Origin: Bacteroidota bacterium
GTDB taxonomy: Bacteria > Bacteroidota > Bacteroidia > Bacteroidales > Tannerellaceae
Length of the DNA stretch: 64,000 bases
Direction: 5' to 3'
Assembly: GCA_023429375.1 (NCBI GenBank)
Contig: JAEYVY010000007.1
Span: forward strand, 186,001-250,000
The translations under genes and the position numbers were made by a program. Shown piece after piece: positions 53,926 to 63,082 of this stretch (within the stretch, counting starts at the first letter, position 1; every line of letters begins with the position of its first letter). The notes beneath the pieces were generated by a model. That model searched no databases and was not told the origin of the DNA. It was given only the letters and a program-made list of their open reading frames with translations.

Positions 53926-56184
53926 TTACTTCCTTTTACCCGTTACAATAAGAATTTCCTTGCTGTTTATAAGGTCTTGATGCTTGATTTTTACGCCCTC
54001 CAGCTTCTTGCCGTCAAAGCGGACAGACTGGATAAAATTGCCTTCGCCATTAGCCTCCTTGCGAATTACAATCTGGTTGTTGTTGGGGTAGTACTGAGGG
54101 TTCAGATGAATCGTTACCTTATCAAAGACTGGCGTCACAAGCGTGTAATCGGGGCGTCCAGGGCATAGCGGATACATACCCATCATATTCATGAGTGCCC
54201 AGGCCGACATTGTTCCCGTGTCATCGTTGCCCGGAATGCCATCAGGTGTATTTGTGAAATGTTCGTTGAGGATTTTCGATACTAAAAGTTGGGTGCGCCA
54301 TTCTTCACCTGCGAATTCAGAAAAGATATGAGGATAGAGCATGTCGGGCTCGTTGGTTACATCGAAATAGCCCTTGTCGAAAACGGACTGCAGCTTATTG
54401 ACGAAATTCTTTTTTCCTCCCATTAGTTTGGCCAGCCCCTGTACGTCATAAGGTATAGCAAAGGTGTAATTCCAGGCATTCCCTTCATGAAATCCATGGT
54501 TAGGCTCGAAGTTAGCACCCATAAGGGGATTGAATGGGGTAAGGAATTGACCATTGGGAAGTTTAGGTCTGAATGTGCCTGACTCTTTAGAATAGTAATG
54601 TGTGTATCCTTTGGCCCTTTTGGCAAACATCTCTGCATCTTCTTTCTTGCCTAACGACGCAGCGAATTGAGATAGATTCCAATCAGCCACGAAATATTCA
54701 ATGGCATGAGAGACAGAGTTATCAAACGAGTCGCGCAAAGGCACATAACCGTATTTGATGTAATCGGCATTGTCCGGGCGGATACGATTGGTACTGTCGG
54801 TCACAGTCGCTGATTTATAAAATGCTTCATAAGCAGTTTGGTAATCAAAATCTTTGATTCCTTTCATCCAGGCATCTACAATAACAGGAATGGCGGGGTC
54901 GCCATCCATCGTATAGGTTTCACGTCCATACAGCTCCCACTTAGGCATCCATCCTGATTCTTTGTAGATATCGATCATCGAACGGAGCATCTGAACCTGA
55001 CGTTCAGGGAATAATAGCGTCATGAGGGGTTGAACGTTTCTATAGGTATCCCATAAAGAAAAGACGGTATAGCGATTTTCTGTCGTTTTCAGGATTTCAC
55101 GTGTCTCCATTGCCGGATATTCTCCATTTATATCTTGCAAGATGTTCGGGTGGATAAGGGTATGATATAAAGCTGTATAGAATACACTCTTTTGATCTTC
55201 CGTGCCTCCTTCAACCTCAATCTTGGATAAGTCGTCGTTCCATTTGTTGCGTGCTTCTTTTCGGATGAGGTCGAAGTCGCCACGGGGCTGTTCTGTCTCC
55301 AGATTCAACCGGGCATTTTCCATACTCACGAAAGATACGGCAAGCTGTACTTCGATAGGCTCTTGCTCTTGGGTATCAAAGCTGAAGAATACGCCTAAAT
55401 CATCTCCCGAAAGGACATCTTTATATTCGGTATAGATCTTGTATCTCCCGGCATCCTTATTCCAATCTTGTTCCCATTTAGCCACCGGTCTTTGCCATTT
55501 CCAATAGCCTCGCTCTGTTGGCTTCTTGTTTACGCGAAGTACGAAATAAATTGGATAAACAGATTGATTATTATCGTAACAAAACGTTCCCAGTAGTTTC
55601 GAACCTTCAATCTCTGTGTCACTCACATAGCGTACGGTGGCTCCGGTTTCGTTGGTAAGGCCTTCTCCAAGGTTAAGCAGGATATGTCCTTTCCCTTTTG
55701 GAAAAGTGAATCTTGAAAGGCCGACTCTCGCCGTTGCCGTAAGTTCAGCTTTTATGCCGTACTTATCCAAGACGTTACTATAATAGCCGGGTGAAGCTTG
55801 CTCTTGACTGTATGTACTACCGTATTGCCGGTAATCGACTTGCAGTTCTCCTGCAGTGGCCATCAATAAGAGGCTTCCCATGTCTGGACAACCAACGCCG
55901 CTCAGATTAACATGCGAAAATCCGGTTAAGAATTTATTATTGTACTCATAAGAAGTAGACCACCACCTGGCATCTTTATCTACATTATTAATAGGTGAAC
56001 CCATTACATTGAATGGAGAGACATTCATTAGCCCCTGTGGAACTTGGGCTCCAGGATTAGTTGTGCCATAATTGGTTGTCCCAATAAAAGGATTCACATA
56101 GTCCACGGGTAGTTTCTGCCCACATACTGTTTGAACGTATGCCAAAAGAAATAAGCATAACCCCACATGTTTGTATCTATTCAT
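53926..56184 (-). CDS. GH92 alpha-mannosidase
   Basis: A 752-residue secreted enzyme with a signal peptide (about 1-22, ...QTVCG). After the opening VDYVNPFIGTTNYGTTNPGA, typical of GH92, comes the N-terminal beta-sandwich, then an (alpha/alpha)6 barrel. The diagnostic PDGIPGNDDTGTMSAWALMN lies near residue 650. GH92 enzymes are Ca2+-dependent exo-alpha-mannosidases that attack host or fungal mannans and N-glycans; most are alpha-1,2-specific. Not in a polysaccharide-utilisation locus: no SusC/SusD pair nearby. Confidence 0.95.
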   Translation of the reverse strand: MNRYKHVGLCLFLLAYVQTVCGQKLPVDYVNPFIGTTNYGTTNPGAQVPQGLMNVSPFNVMGSPINNVDKDARWWSTSYEYNNKFLTGFSHVNLSGVGCPDMGSLLLMATAGELQVDYRQYGSTYSQEQASPGYYSNVLDKYGIKAELTATARVGLSRFTFPKGKGHILLNLGEGLTNETGATVRYVSDTEIEGSKLLGTFCYDNNQSVYPIYFVLRVNKKPTERGYWKWQRPVAKWEQDWNKDAGRYKIYTEYKDVLSGDDLGVFFSFDTQEQEPIEVQLAVSFVSMENARLNLETEQPRGDFDLIRKEARNKWNDDLSKIEVEGGTEDQKSVFYTALYHTLIHPNILQDINGEYPAMETREILKTTENRYTVFSLWDTYRNVQPLMTLLFPERQVQMLRSMIDIYKESGWMPKWELYGRETYTMDGDPAIPVIVDAWMKGIKDFDYQTAYEAFYKSATVTDSTNRIRPDNADYIKYGYVPLRDSFDNSVSHAIEYFVADWNLSQFAASLGKKEDAEMFAKRAKGYTHYYSKESGTFRPKLPNGQFLTPFNPLMGANFEPNHGFHEGNAWNYTFAIPYDVQGLAKLMGGKKNFVNKLQSVFDKGYFDVTNEPDMLYPHIFSEFAGEEWRTQLLVSKILNEHFTNTPDGIPGNDDTGTMSAWALMNMMGMYPLCPGRPDYTLVTPVFDKVTIHLNPQYYPNNNQIVIRKEANGEGNFIQSVRFDGKKLEGVKIKHQDLINSKEILIVTGKRK

Positions 56185-56310
56185 AAGTTCTTAATAAAGT
56201 TAATAAAATAGCAGGGCCAAAGATAAACTCTTCCTGCTTAATAAAAAATCGTGATAAGCTAGAACGAGTCATTTTAACCAGAACTAAAGTCGTTTTTTAA
56301 ATTAATAACT

Positions 56311-56356
56311 AAAATAGGTGCCCGATATAGATTGAAAATCGATCGGACACCTATTT
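56311..56356 (+). terminator. Stem-loop with no obvious upstream gene on the plus strand
   Basis: AAAATAGGTGCCCGAT pairs with ATCGGACACCTATTTT (one mismatch) and is followed by T on the plus strand. It lies in the 370-base gap 56185-56554 between two minus-strand genes, so a plus-strand terminator has no gene to serve. It may work in the minus direction as well, or end a small RNA. The rest of the gap, apart from the pnp terminator at 56517, shows nothing else I can support. Confidence 0.5.
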
Positions 56357-56516
56357 TTTGTTACTTAATGGCTAATAATTCTCTGACGATTCCTTGAGAC
56401 AAGGCTTGCAAGTATTATATTCATTAGATCCCTTGATGGTAGTATCAAAATAGAAATGCTAAGGGAAAACTAAGTTATTCACGTTTACCATGGGTAGAGA
56501 GAGTAGCATATAAAAA

Positions 56517-56542
56517 AAGGTGGACCTTTTGGGTCACACCTT
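56517..56542 (-). terminator. Terminator of pnp
   Basis: AAGGTGGACC pairs with GGTCACACCTT (one bulge). On the minus strand it is followed by T7. It lies 13 bases after the pnp stop. Confidence 0.85.
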
Positions 56543-56554
56543 CTTTTCTGTGTA

Positions 56555-58750
56555 TTATTCTGGACGACGTTCAGGACGTGGTCCTCTGTCTTGTCTTGGC
56601 GGACGTTCAGCTCTTGGCGGACGTTCTTCGTAACCTTCAGGTTTAGGTAATAATACCTTTCTTGAAAGTTTGAACTTTCCGGTTTTGCTGTCGATATCGA
56701 CAAGTTTAACCTTAACTATATCACCTTCTTTAAGTCCGGCTTGTTCAACTGTTTCCAGTCTCTTCCAGTCAATTTCAGAAATGTGAAGTAGTCCGTCTTT
56801 ACCCGGCATAAATTCTACGAATGCACCATAAGGCATGATAGAAGAAATCTTTCCTTCATATTCTTCGCCAATTTCCGGTACCGCAACGATGCCCTTAATT
56901 GCTTTGATAGCTGCGTCGATCGTACTTTTGCTTGTTCCTGAAATTTCAATCTGGCCAAATCCGTTCACTTCTTCGATTGTGATGGTTGCACCGGTCTTTT
57001 CTTGAATTCCTTGAATAATCTTACCACCCGGGCCGATTACTGCACCAATAAATTCTTTGCCGATTGTTAATGTTTCGATACGAGGAGCGTGAGGCTTCAA
57101 GTCTGCACGAGGCTCTGCTATACATTCGGTTATCTTGTTTAAGATATGAAGACGACCGGCTTTAGCTTGTGCCAATGCGTTTTCTAGAATCTCATAAGAA
57201 AGACCGTCAACCTTGATGTCCATCTGAGTAGCTGTGATACCGTCTTTTGTTCCGGTTACCTTGAAGTCCATATCTCCTAAATGATCTTCGTCTCCAAGGA
57301 TATCTGAAAGGATGGCGTAGTTAGTCCCCTTATTTTCAGAAATCAATCCCATAGCGATACCTGATACCGGCTTTTTCAGTTTCACTCCGGCATCCATCAA
57401 TGCTAATGTTCCTGCACAAACAGTTGCCATAGAAGAAGAACCGTTTGATTCAAGGATATCAGAGATAACACGTACTACATAAGGATAATCTGAAGGAATC
57501 ATGCGTTTTAATGCACGGTGAGCCAAGTTTCCGTGACCAATTTCACGACGGCCAATTCCACGTGAAGCTTTTGCTTCTCCGGTTGAGAATGGAGGGAAGT
57601 TGTAGTGAAGCAGGAAGCGTTCTTTTCCGTGATTCAATACATCGTCAACCAATTTCTCATCCGCTTTGGTTCCTAATGTAACGGTTGTAAGTGATTGCGT
57701 TTCACCGCGGGTGAAGATTGCAGCTCCATGAGGGCCAGGCAAGCAGTCGATTTCTGTCCAGATAGGACGAATTTCAGTTGTCTTACGACCATCAAGACGC
57801 TTTCCTTCGTCTAAGATTGCACGACGCATCGCTTCTTTTTCCACATCGTGATAGTAGCGATCGATCATTGCGCCTTTAGCTTCCAATTCTTCTTCGCTAA
57901 GTGCAGCTTTGTATTCTGCTATAATATTTTCGAATGCTTCCGTACGTTCGTGCTTTCCTGTACCTGATGTTGCAACAGCATAAGCTTTTGCATAGCATTT
58001 TTCGCGTACATCTTTACGTAGCTCTTCGTCATTTTCTTCGTGACAATATTCGCGCTTGGTCAATTTGCCACAAGCTTCAGAAAGTTCAAGCTGAACTTTG
58101 CATTGTTCTTTAATCGCTTCATGGGCTACCTTAATAGCCTCAAGCATTTCTTCTTCCTGAACTTCACTCATCTCACCTTCAACCATCATGATGTTGTCCA
58201 GTGTCGCGCCAACCATTATATCGATGTCTGCTTTTTCCAATTGAGAGAAAGTTGGGTTGATGATAAAATTACCATCTACACGTGCTACGCGAACTTCTGA
58301 GATAGGACCATTGAAAGGGATATCTGATACGGCAAGAGCAGCTGAAGCAGCCAAACCGGCTAATGCATCCGGCATATCTTCGCCATCTGCTGAAAACAGG
58401 ATTATATTAACGTATACTTCTGCGTGATAATCATCTGGGAAAAGTGGACGCAATGCGCGGTCAACCAATCTTGATGTAAGAATTTCATAATCTGAAGCAC
58501 GACCTTCTCTTTTTGTGAAACCTCCAGGGAAACGGCCTAATGCTGAAAATTTTTCTTTGTACTCTACTTGTAGCGGCATAAAATCGACACCGGGGTTTGC
58601 GTCTTTAGCTGCACAAACAGTTGCTAATAACACAGTATTACCCATGGTTACTGTAACCGCACCGTCTGCTTGTTTGGCCAATTTTCCGGTCTCGATGGTA
58701 ATGGTCCTTCCATCACCTAACTTGATCGTCTTGTTGATTGGATTAAGCAT
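56555..58750 (-). CDS. pnp: Polyribonucleotide nucleotidyltransferase
   Basis: A 731-residue enzyme with two RNase PH domains (about 5-235 and 315-550), a KH domain with GAVIGPGGKIIQGIQ, and an S1 domain (GEEYEGKISSIMPYGAFVEF). The tail is Arg/Pro/Glu-rich (EERPPRAERPPR...), common in Bacteroidetes. It degrades RNA 3'-5' by phosphorolysis. A signature stretch RGETQSLTTVTLG is present near 365. Single gene followed by its own terminator. Confidence 0.96.
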   Translation of the reverse strand: MLNPINKTIKLGDGRTITIETGKLAKQADGAVTVTMGNTVLLATVCAAKDANPGVDFMPLQVEYKEKFSALGRFPGGFTKREGRASDYEILTSRLVDRALRPLFPDDYHAEVYVNIILFSADGEDMPDALAGLAASAALAVSDIPFNGPISEVRVARVDGNFIINPTFSQLEKADIDIMVGATLDNIMMVEGEMSEVQEEEMLEAIKVAHEAIKEQCKVQLELSEACGKLTKREYCHEENDEELRKDVREKCYAKAYAVATSGTGKHERTEAFENIIAEYKAALSEEELEAKGAMIDRYYHDVEKEAMRRAILDEGKRLDGRKTTEIRPIWTEIDCLPGPHGAAIFTRGETQSLTTVTLGTKADEKLVDDVLNHGKERFLLHYNFPPFSTGEAKASRGIGRREIGHGNLAHRALKRMIPSDYPYVVRVISDILESNGSSSMATVCAGTLALMDAGVKLKKPVSGIAMGLISENKGTNYAILSDILGDEDHLGDMDFKVTGTKDGITATQMDIKVDGLSYEILENALAQAKAGRLHILNKITECIAEPRADLKPHAPRIETLTIGKEFIGAVIGPGGKIIQGIQEKTGATITIEEVNGFGQIEISGTSKSTIDAAIKAIKGIVAVPEIGEEYEGKISSIMPYGAFVEFMPGKDGLLHISEIDWKRLETVEQAGLKEGDIVKVKLVDIDSKTGKFKLSRKVLLPKPEGYEERPPRAERPPRQDRGPRPERRPE

Positions 58751-58870
58751 AATCTTCTTAAACTTGTTTTTTATCTGTAAAATTGATGCAAATGTAGTGA
58801 AAGTTTACTCTAAATAGATGTAAATGAAAATAAAAAGCGCGGAGGAAATGTAATTTATCGCTCAAAACAC

Positions 58871-58911
58871 AAAAAAAGATTGCTTCAATTAGTTTGAAAC
58901 AATCTTTTTTT
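58871..58911 (-). terminator. Terminator after the tRNA-Asn pair
   Basis: AAAAAAAGATTG pairs with CAATCTTTTTTT, with an inner TTCAA/TTGAA stem, immediately 3' of the downstream tRNA on the minus strand. Confidence 0.85.
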
Positions 58912-58912
58912 G

Positions 58913-58986
58913 CTCTTCCTCTTGGACTTGAACCAAGGACCCTCTGATTAACAGTCAGATGCTCTAACCGACTGAGCTAAGGAAGA
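58913..58986 (-). tRNA. tRNA-Asn (GTT), second of tandem pair
   Basis: The minus strand folds as a cloverleaf: acceptor TCTTCCT with AGGAAGA, D stem GCTC/GAGC, anticodon stem TCTGA/TCAGA around CTGTTAA (anticodon GTT), and T stem CTTGG/CCAAG around TTCAAGT. The discriminator is G. CCA is not encoded. Confidence 0.96.
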
Positions 58987-59026
58987 ATTTTCAATATATT
59001 TCAAGTCTTTCCCTGATGTCTGTTTG

Positions 59027-59100
59027 CTCTTCCTCTTGGACTTGAACCAAGGACCCTCTGATTAACAGTCAGATGCTCTAACCGACTGAGCTAAGGAAGA
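59027..59100 (-). tRNA. tRNA-Asn (GTT), first of tandem pair
   Basis: Identical in all 74 bases to the copy at 58913, with a 114-base repeat period. Anticodon GTT in the loop CTGTTAA. Transcribed first from the minus-strand promoter near 59167; the two probably form one transcript that ends at the hairpin at 58871. Confidence 0.96.
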
Positions 59101-59166
59101 ATGCTTGTATTTCAAAAACATGTGTTACTTAATAAGTTAGATAACACCCCTTCTGAAAATGCTTTG

Positions 59167-59197
59167 CAAAAGTACAGGATGTTTTCCAAATATGCAA
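59167..59197 (-). promoter_or_regulatory. Promoter of the tRNA-Asn pair
   Basis: On the minus strand TTG (59195-59197), a 20-base spacer and TACTTTTG (59167-59174) fit the consensus, 66 bases before the first tRNA. Confidence 0.55.
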
Positions 59198-59205
59198 TAT
59201 CTTTG
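59198..59205 (+). promoter_or_regulatory. -7 element of the PfkB kinase gene
   Basis: TATCTTTG matches TAnnTTTG and ends 16 bases before the ATG at 59222, so the leader would be very short. It abuts the divergent tRNA promoter. Confidence 0.5.
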
Positions 59206-59221
59206 CACAAAAAGTTTCGAT

Positions 59222-60199
59222 ATGAACACAATAGGATTGGGAAACGCATTAGTTGATGTGTTACTTCAATTGAAAGATGAGGATATTCTTACTCAGATAG
59301 GAGTAAAGAAGGGAGCAATGGATATGATTAGTGAAGAACAAATGATCGCTATTCAGTCTTCCAATCAAGATTTAGAGAGAACACTGACTCCCGGTGGTTC
59401 GGTGTGTAATACAATGAGAGCGATGGCATCGCTAGGGGCTAATTCCGGGTATATCGGAAAGATTGGCCAGGATAACAATGCTGCTTTTTACGAGAAAGCG
59501 CTTATTGAAGCCGGTGTTAAACCGAATTTTATCCGTACAGAGGGAGTGACCGGTTGCTGTACCGTGTTGATATCTCCTGATGGGGAGCGCACGATGTGTA
59601 CCTTCCTTGGACCTGCTCCAACTATTCTCCCTTCAGAGATAAGCGAAGATATATTGTCGGCCTACCATTGTGTCTACATCGAGGGTTATCTGTTGGTCAA
59701 TCCTGAACTGGTGAAAACAACTATGCAGAAGGCTAAGAAGTTGGGTTTGAAGGTGGCATTGGATTTATCAAACTTCAATATAGTCAATGGATTTAAAGGC
59801 TTGTTGGAGGAGATAATCCCGGCTTATGTAGATATCCTCTTTAGTAATGAAAGTGAAGCCGAAGCCTTTACCGGATTGAAGGCTGAAGAAGCTGTACTAA
59901 AGCTTTCATCTATGGTTGATATTGCACTCGTTACCGTAGGTCGGAACGGTGCTTATGTGGCTAATAAAGGAAACTTGGTGCATGTTGAAGCAGAAGGCGG
60001 TAAACCCAAAGATACTACTGGAGCAGGAGATAATTTTGCAGCTGGATTCTTATATGGCCAGTCTATAGGTGCTTCCCTTGAGCAATCTGCCCGTATTGGT
60101 TCATTGTTGGCCGGCTATGTAATTGATACGATCGGCCCGCAGATACCCGACGACAAATGGGGACAAATAAAGTTAAAAGTAAAAGCCATATTAGATTAA
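59222..60199 (+). CDS. PfkB-family carbohydrate/nucleoside kinase
   Basis: A 325-residue ribokinase-fold kinase from ATG 59222; the in-frame start at 59159 lies upstream of the promoter. It begins IGLGNALVDVLLQL, has the substrate loop TPGGSVCNTMRAMASLGAN and the catalytic DTTGAGDNFAAGFLYG near residue 265. The style resembles adenosine kinase (AdoK-like) PfkB proteins of Bacteroidetes, but sugar kinase activity is equally possible. The next gene starts 57 bases later on the same strand. Confidence 0.88.
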   Translation: MNTIGLGNALVDVLLQLKDEDILTQIGVKKGAMDMISEEQMIAIQSSNQDLERTLTPGGSVCNTMRAMASLGANSGYIGKIGQDNNAAFYEKALIEAGVKPNFIRTEGVTGCCTVLISPDGERTMCTFLGPAPTILPSEISEDILSAYHCVYIEGYLLVNPELVKTTMQKAKKLGLKVALDLSNFNIVNGFKGLLEEIIPAYVDILFSNESEAEAFTGLKAEEAVLKLSSMVDIALVTVGRNGAYVANKGNLVHVEAEGGKPKDTTGAGDNFAAGFLYGQSIGASLEQSARIGSLLAGYVIDTIGPQIPDDKWGQIKLKVKAILD

Positions 60200-60256
60200 T
60201 AGTAGGAATATTATATACATTTACGCTTATAATCTCATTTATATACATTTTTGACA

Positions 60257-61945
60257 ATGCGAAAAAAGATATATAGTGCAATCATTTGTTTCTCGTTTTC
60301 AATCATTTTGCCTGCCGCTTTATCTGCGCAGAACGACAATCGTTTCGAAGTAAGTAAGAACTTAGATATATTCAACGCCTTGGTAAAAGAGGTGGAGATG
60401 TTCTATGTCGATTCGGTTGAAGTTGAAAAGATTGTTCGTAAAGGTATCGATGCGATGTTAAGCGGTTTGGATCCTTATACAGAATACATTCCCGAACAGA
60501 ATATGGACGAACTGAAGTATATGACAACCGGTGAATACGGTGGGATAGGAGCCTATATTCGTCAGCGGGAAGATGGTGTTATTATTGCAGAACCTTTTGA
60601 GGGGATGCCGGCTCAATTGGCCGGATTGAAAGCCGGAGACAAAATATTGTCGATAGACACGACGAATGTTTCAGCCCTTTCGAGTGATAAAGTAAGTGAA
60701 CTGCTTAAGGGAGTACCAAATACAAAGTTGCAACTGACTATACAACGTCCGGGAGAAAAGAAGCCCCGTAAGGTAGAACTTGTACGCAAGCAAATATTGG
60801 TTGATCAAGTAACCTATTATGGGGTAAGAGGAGATGGTGTAGGCTATATAAATCTGAATGGTTTTACCGATAAAAGTGCTCAGGAAGTCAGAAATGCTTT
60901 CGAAGACTTAACGAAGAATCACGGCATAAAATCGCTTATCCTTGATTTGAGAAATAATGGTGGAGGCTTGCTCGAGAGTGCGGTTCAGATTGTCAATATG
61001 TTTGTCCCTAAAGGAAAAGAAGTTGTTTCAACCCGGGGAAAAGTAAAACAATGGGATCGTACGTATCGTACTTCAAATGAGCCAATTGATACAGTCATGC
61101 CTATTGCTGTGTTGATAAACGGAGGATCAGCTTCGGCAGCCGAAATTGTTTCGGGAGCATTGCAGGATATGGACAGAGCCGTGTTGGTCGGACAGCGTTC
61201 TTTTGGTAAGGGTCTGGTGCAAACAACACGCGAACTGCCCTATAATGGAAGTGTGAAAGTTACGATAAGTAAGTACTATATTCCGAGTGGACGCTGCATA
61301 CAGCAGATTGATTATTCACACAGAAAAGCAGATGGGAGTGTAACGGCTATTCCTGATAGTCTGACCTCTGTGTTCTATACTGCGAATGGACGTCCGGTAC
61401 GTGACGGTGGAGGTGTACGTCCTGAGTTTGAAGTAGAAGAGCCTAAAGTACCTACTTTGATGTATTATTTGATGACAGACTATGCCCTTTTCGACTTTGT
61501 GACAGATTGGGCGCAGAAACATCCTAAGATTGCTCCTATTGAAGAATTCGCCGTAACCGATGAAGACTTTAACGCATTCAAGGCTTATGCAAAGGAAAAG
61601 AATTTTACATATGATCGTCAGAGTGAAAAAGTGCTGAAGTCATTCAAAGAAATAGCTGAATTCGAAGGCTATCTGGACGGTGACACTACGTTGATTGCAG
61701 ACATGCAGAAAAAGATAACACCCGATTTGGACCGAGACTTTGATCGCTTCAAAGATCAGATAAAGAAACTTTTGTCTACAGAAATCGTCAAACGGTATTA
61801 TTACCAAAAGGGTGAACTAATTGAAAGTTTGAAAGACGATGAGGTATTAAACAAGGCTATCGAAGTCTTGTCAGATCCCGAATTATATAAACGTACGCTT
61901 TCTAACACAAATAAGGAAGAAGAAGTAATAGCCAAGGCAGGTTAA
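60257..61945 (+). CDS. C-terminal processing protease, S41 family
   Basis: A 562-residue protein with a signal peptide (about 1-24, ...AALSAQ) and start at ATG 60257. It has an N-terminal helical region, a PDZ domain (about 85-165, FEGMPAQLAGLKAGDKIL) and the peptidase domain with the Ser293/Lys318 dyad in GGSASAAEI and SFGKGLVQ. A C-terminal extension of ~150 residues follows. Tail-specific proteases process exported proteins in the periplasm. Its stop overlaps the stop of the convergent phosphoesterase by 4 bases. Confidence 0.93.
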   Translation: MRKKIYSAIICFSFSIILPAALSAQNDNRFEVSKNLDIFNALVKEVEMFYVDSVEVEKIVRKGIDAMLSGLDPYTEYIPEQNMDELKYMTTGEYGGIGAYIRQREDGVIIAEPFEGMPAQLAGLKAGDKILSIDTTNVSALSSDKVSELLKGVPNTKLQLTIQRPGEKKPRKVELVRKQILVDQVTYYGVRGDGVGYINLNGFTDKSAQEVRNAFEDLTKNHGIKSLILDLRNNGGGLLESAVQIVNMFVPKGKEVVSTRGKVKQWDRTYRTSNEPIDTVMPIAVLINGGSASAAEIVSGALQDMDRAVLVGQRSFGKGLVQTTRELPYNGSVKVTISKYYIPSGRCIQQIDYSHRKADGSVTAIPDSLTSVFYTANGRPVRDGGGVRPEFEVEEPKVPTLMYYLMTDYALFDFVTDWAQKHPKIAPIEEFAVTDEDFNAFKAYAKEKNFTYDRQSEKVLKSFKEIAEFEGYLDGDTTLIADMQKKITPDLDRDFDRFKDQIKKLLSTEIVKRYYYQKGELIESLKDDEVLNKAIEVLSDPELYKRTLSNTNKEEEVIAKAG

Positions 61946-63081
61946 TCCTGCCCGGGCTTTTCAAAACGGATATGAAGAACCACTAATTCCGAAACGGTTC
62001 CTATACGGTAAGGCGGCCCCGCTATTCCAATGCCTGAGGATACATAATATTGTGTGTTTCCTTTCTTATGATAACCGTAAGCTTTCTCGTAAACCAATTT
62101 AAGAACTAAGGGGTAAGGCCATATTTGTCCATTGTGCGTATGTCCGTGCAAACCCAGATCAACCTTGTTCATCGCTAATTCAACTAACGACCACGGCTGA
62201 TGGTCAAGTACAATGCTTGGCTTGTCCGGGTCTATATCTTTCATCAAGGTTCGTAATGCATTCCTGTTTTTGTTGATATAATCATCCCTTCCGATAAGGT
62301 AGAAAGAAGAATCCGGCATAGCAACAGAATCAACTAACAAGGTAGCTCCGGTCTGTTTCAACCATTTCTGCTTGGCGTGACGGTTGGCTCTATACTCGTG
62401 ATTACCATAAACGATATAGGTGCCCAATGGAGCCTCTAATTTGCGGAGGTCTTCTTCAATGCGAGCTTTTTCGGCAAACCGCGACTCATAGTCCATGATA
62501 TCACCAACAAGCACTACCATATCCGGCTTTTGTTCATTGCTTAAGGCAACATAGCGAGCCGCCATCTTTTTGTCTATCACCTCTCCAAAATGTAAATCAC
62601 TCATCATAACAATCTTTAGGCTATCCCTGCCCGGTGCCTCCTTTGGAATGGTCAGATGTAGGTGATGAACCACCGGATTAGCCACTCTCTTGTATCCTTC
62701 TATCATCAATACGGTAACAAATAAGGGAATGATGAAGAAGAGTCCCAATTTAACACTGTCTTTTTTCTCTATCAGCCAATTTGGAAACCAGGAAAAGAAA
62801 CGGTTGGAAAGTCTGATTACCTCGATACATAACAGCGAAAGAGTCACGTAGATAGACGCGATATACCAGGTGTTACAAATATACATGATAGAGATAAATA
62901 CATCGTCGGGCAATTCTTTATGAAAGAAGAATCCCGTAAAAAAGAGGAGCAGCTCGATGATAAAAACGATGCAAAATGGAATCCTCCAGCTTTTTTTTGC
63001 CGGCAATGCTTGATACCCTCTGGTAAAAATATAGGGGTTAAGCAGGAGTTGGGCAACAATCGATTGAAGGAATACTTTCAT
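61942..63081 (-). CDS. Membrane-anchored metallophosphoesterase, larger paralogue
   Basis: A 379-residue protein with three to four N-terminal membrane helices (about 30-140) and a calcineurin-like domain facing outward. Metal-binding motifs are MSDLHFGEVI, VLVGDIMDYE, YGNHEYRAN and GLHGHTHNGQIWP. Resembles YkuE/LpxG-like phosphoesterases; substrate unknown, possibly a phospholipid or lipid A intermediate. One base separates it from its paralogue. Confidence 0.88.
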   Translation of the reverse strand: MKVFLQSIVAQLLLNPYIFTRGYQALPAKKSWRIPFCIVFIIELLLFFTGFFFHKELPDDVFISIMYICNTWYIASIYVTLSLLCIEVIRLSNRFFSWFPNWLIEKKDSVKLGLFFIIPLFVTVLMIEGYKRVANPVVHHLHLTIPKEAPGRDSLKIVMMSDLHFGEVIDKKMAARYVALSNEQKPDMVVLVGDIMDYESRFAEKARIEEDLRKLEAPLGTYIVYGNHEYRANRHAKQKWLKQTGATLLVDSVAMPDSSFYLIGRDDYINKNRNALRTLMKDIDPDKPSIVLDHQPWSLVELAMNKVDLGLHGHTHNGQIWPYPLVLKLVYEKAYGYHKKGNTQYYVSSGIGIAGPPYRIGTVSELVVLHIRFEKPGQD

Positions 63082-63082
63082 T

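Noticed and set aside
53926..56184. Polysaccharide-utilisation locus around the GH92 gene
   Set aside because: No SusC/SusD pair, sensor or other glycosidase is adjacent; the neighbours are housekeeping genes.
56485..56703. A 72-codon frame over the pnp end
   Set aside because: It overlaps the pnp tail out of frame and runs through its terminator.
59159..59221. Longer start for the PfkB kinase
   Set aside because: It would begin upstream of the -7 promoter element and adds Cys-rich residues absent from the family.
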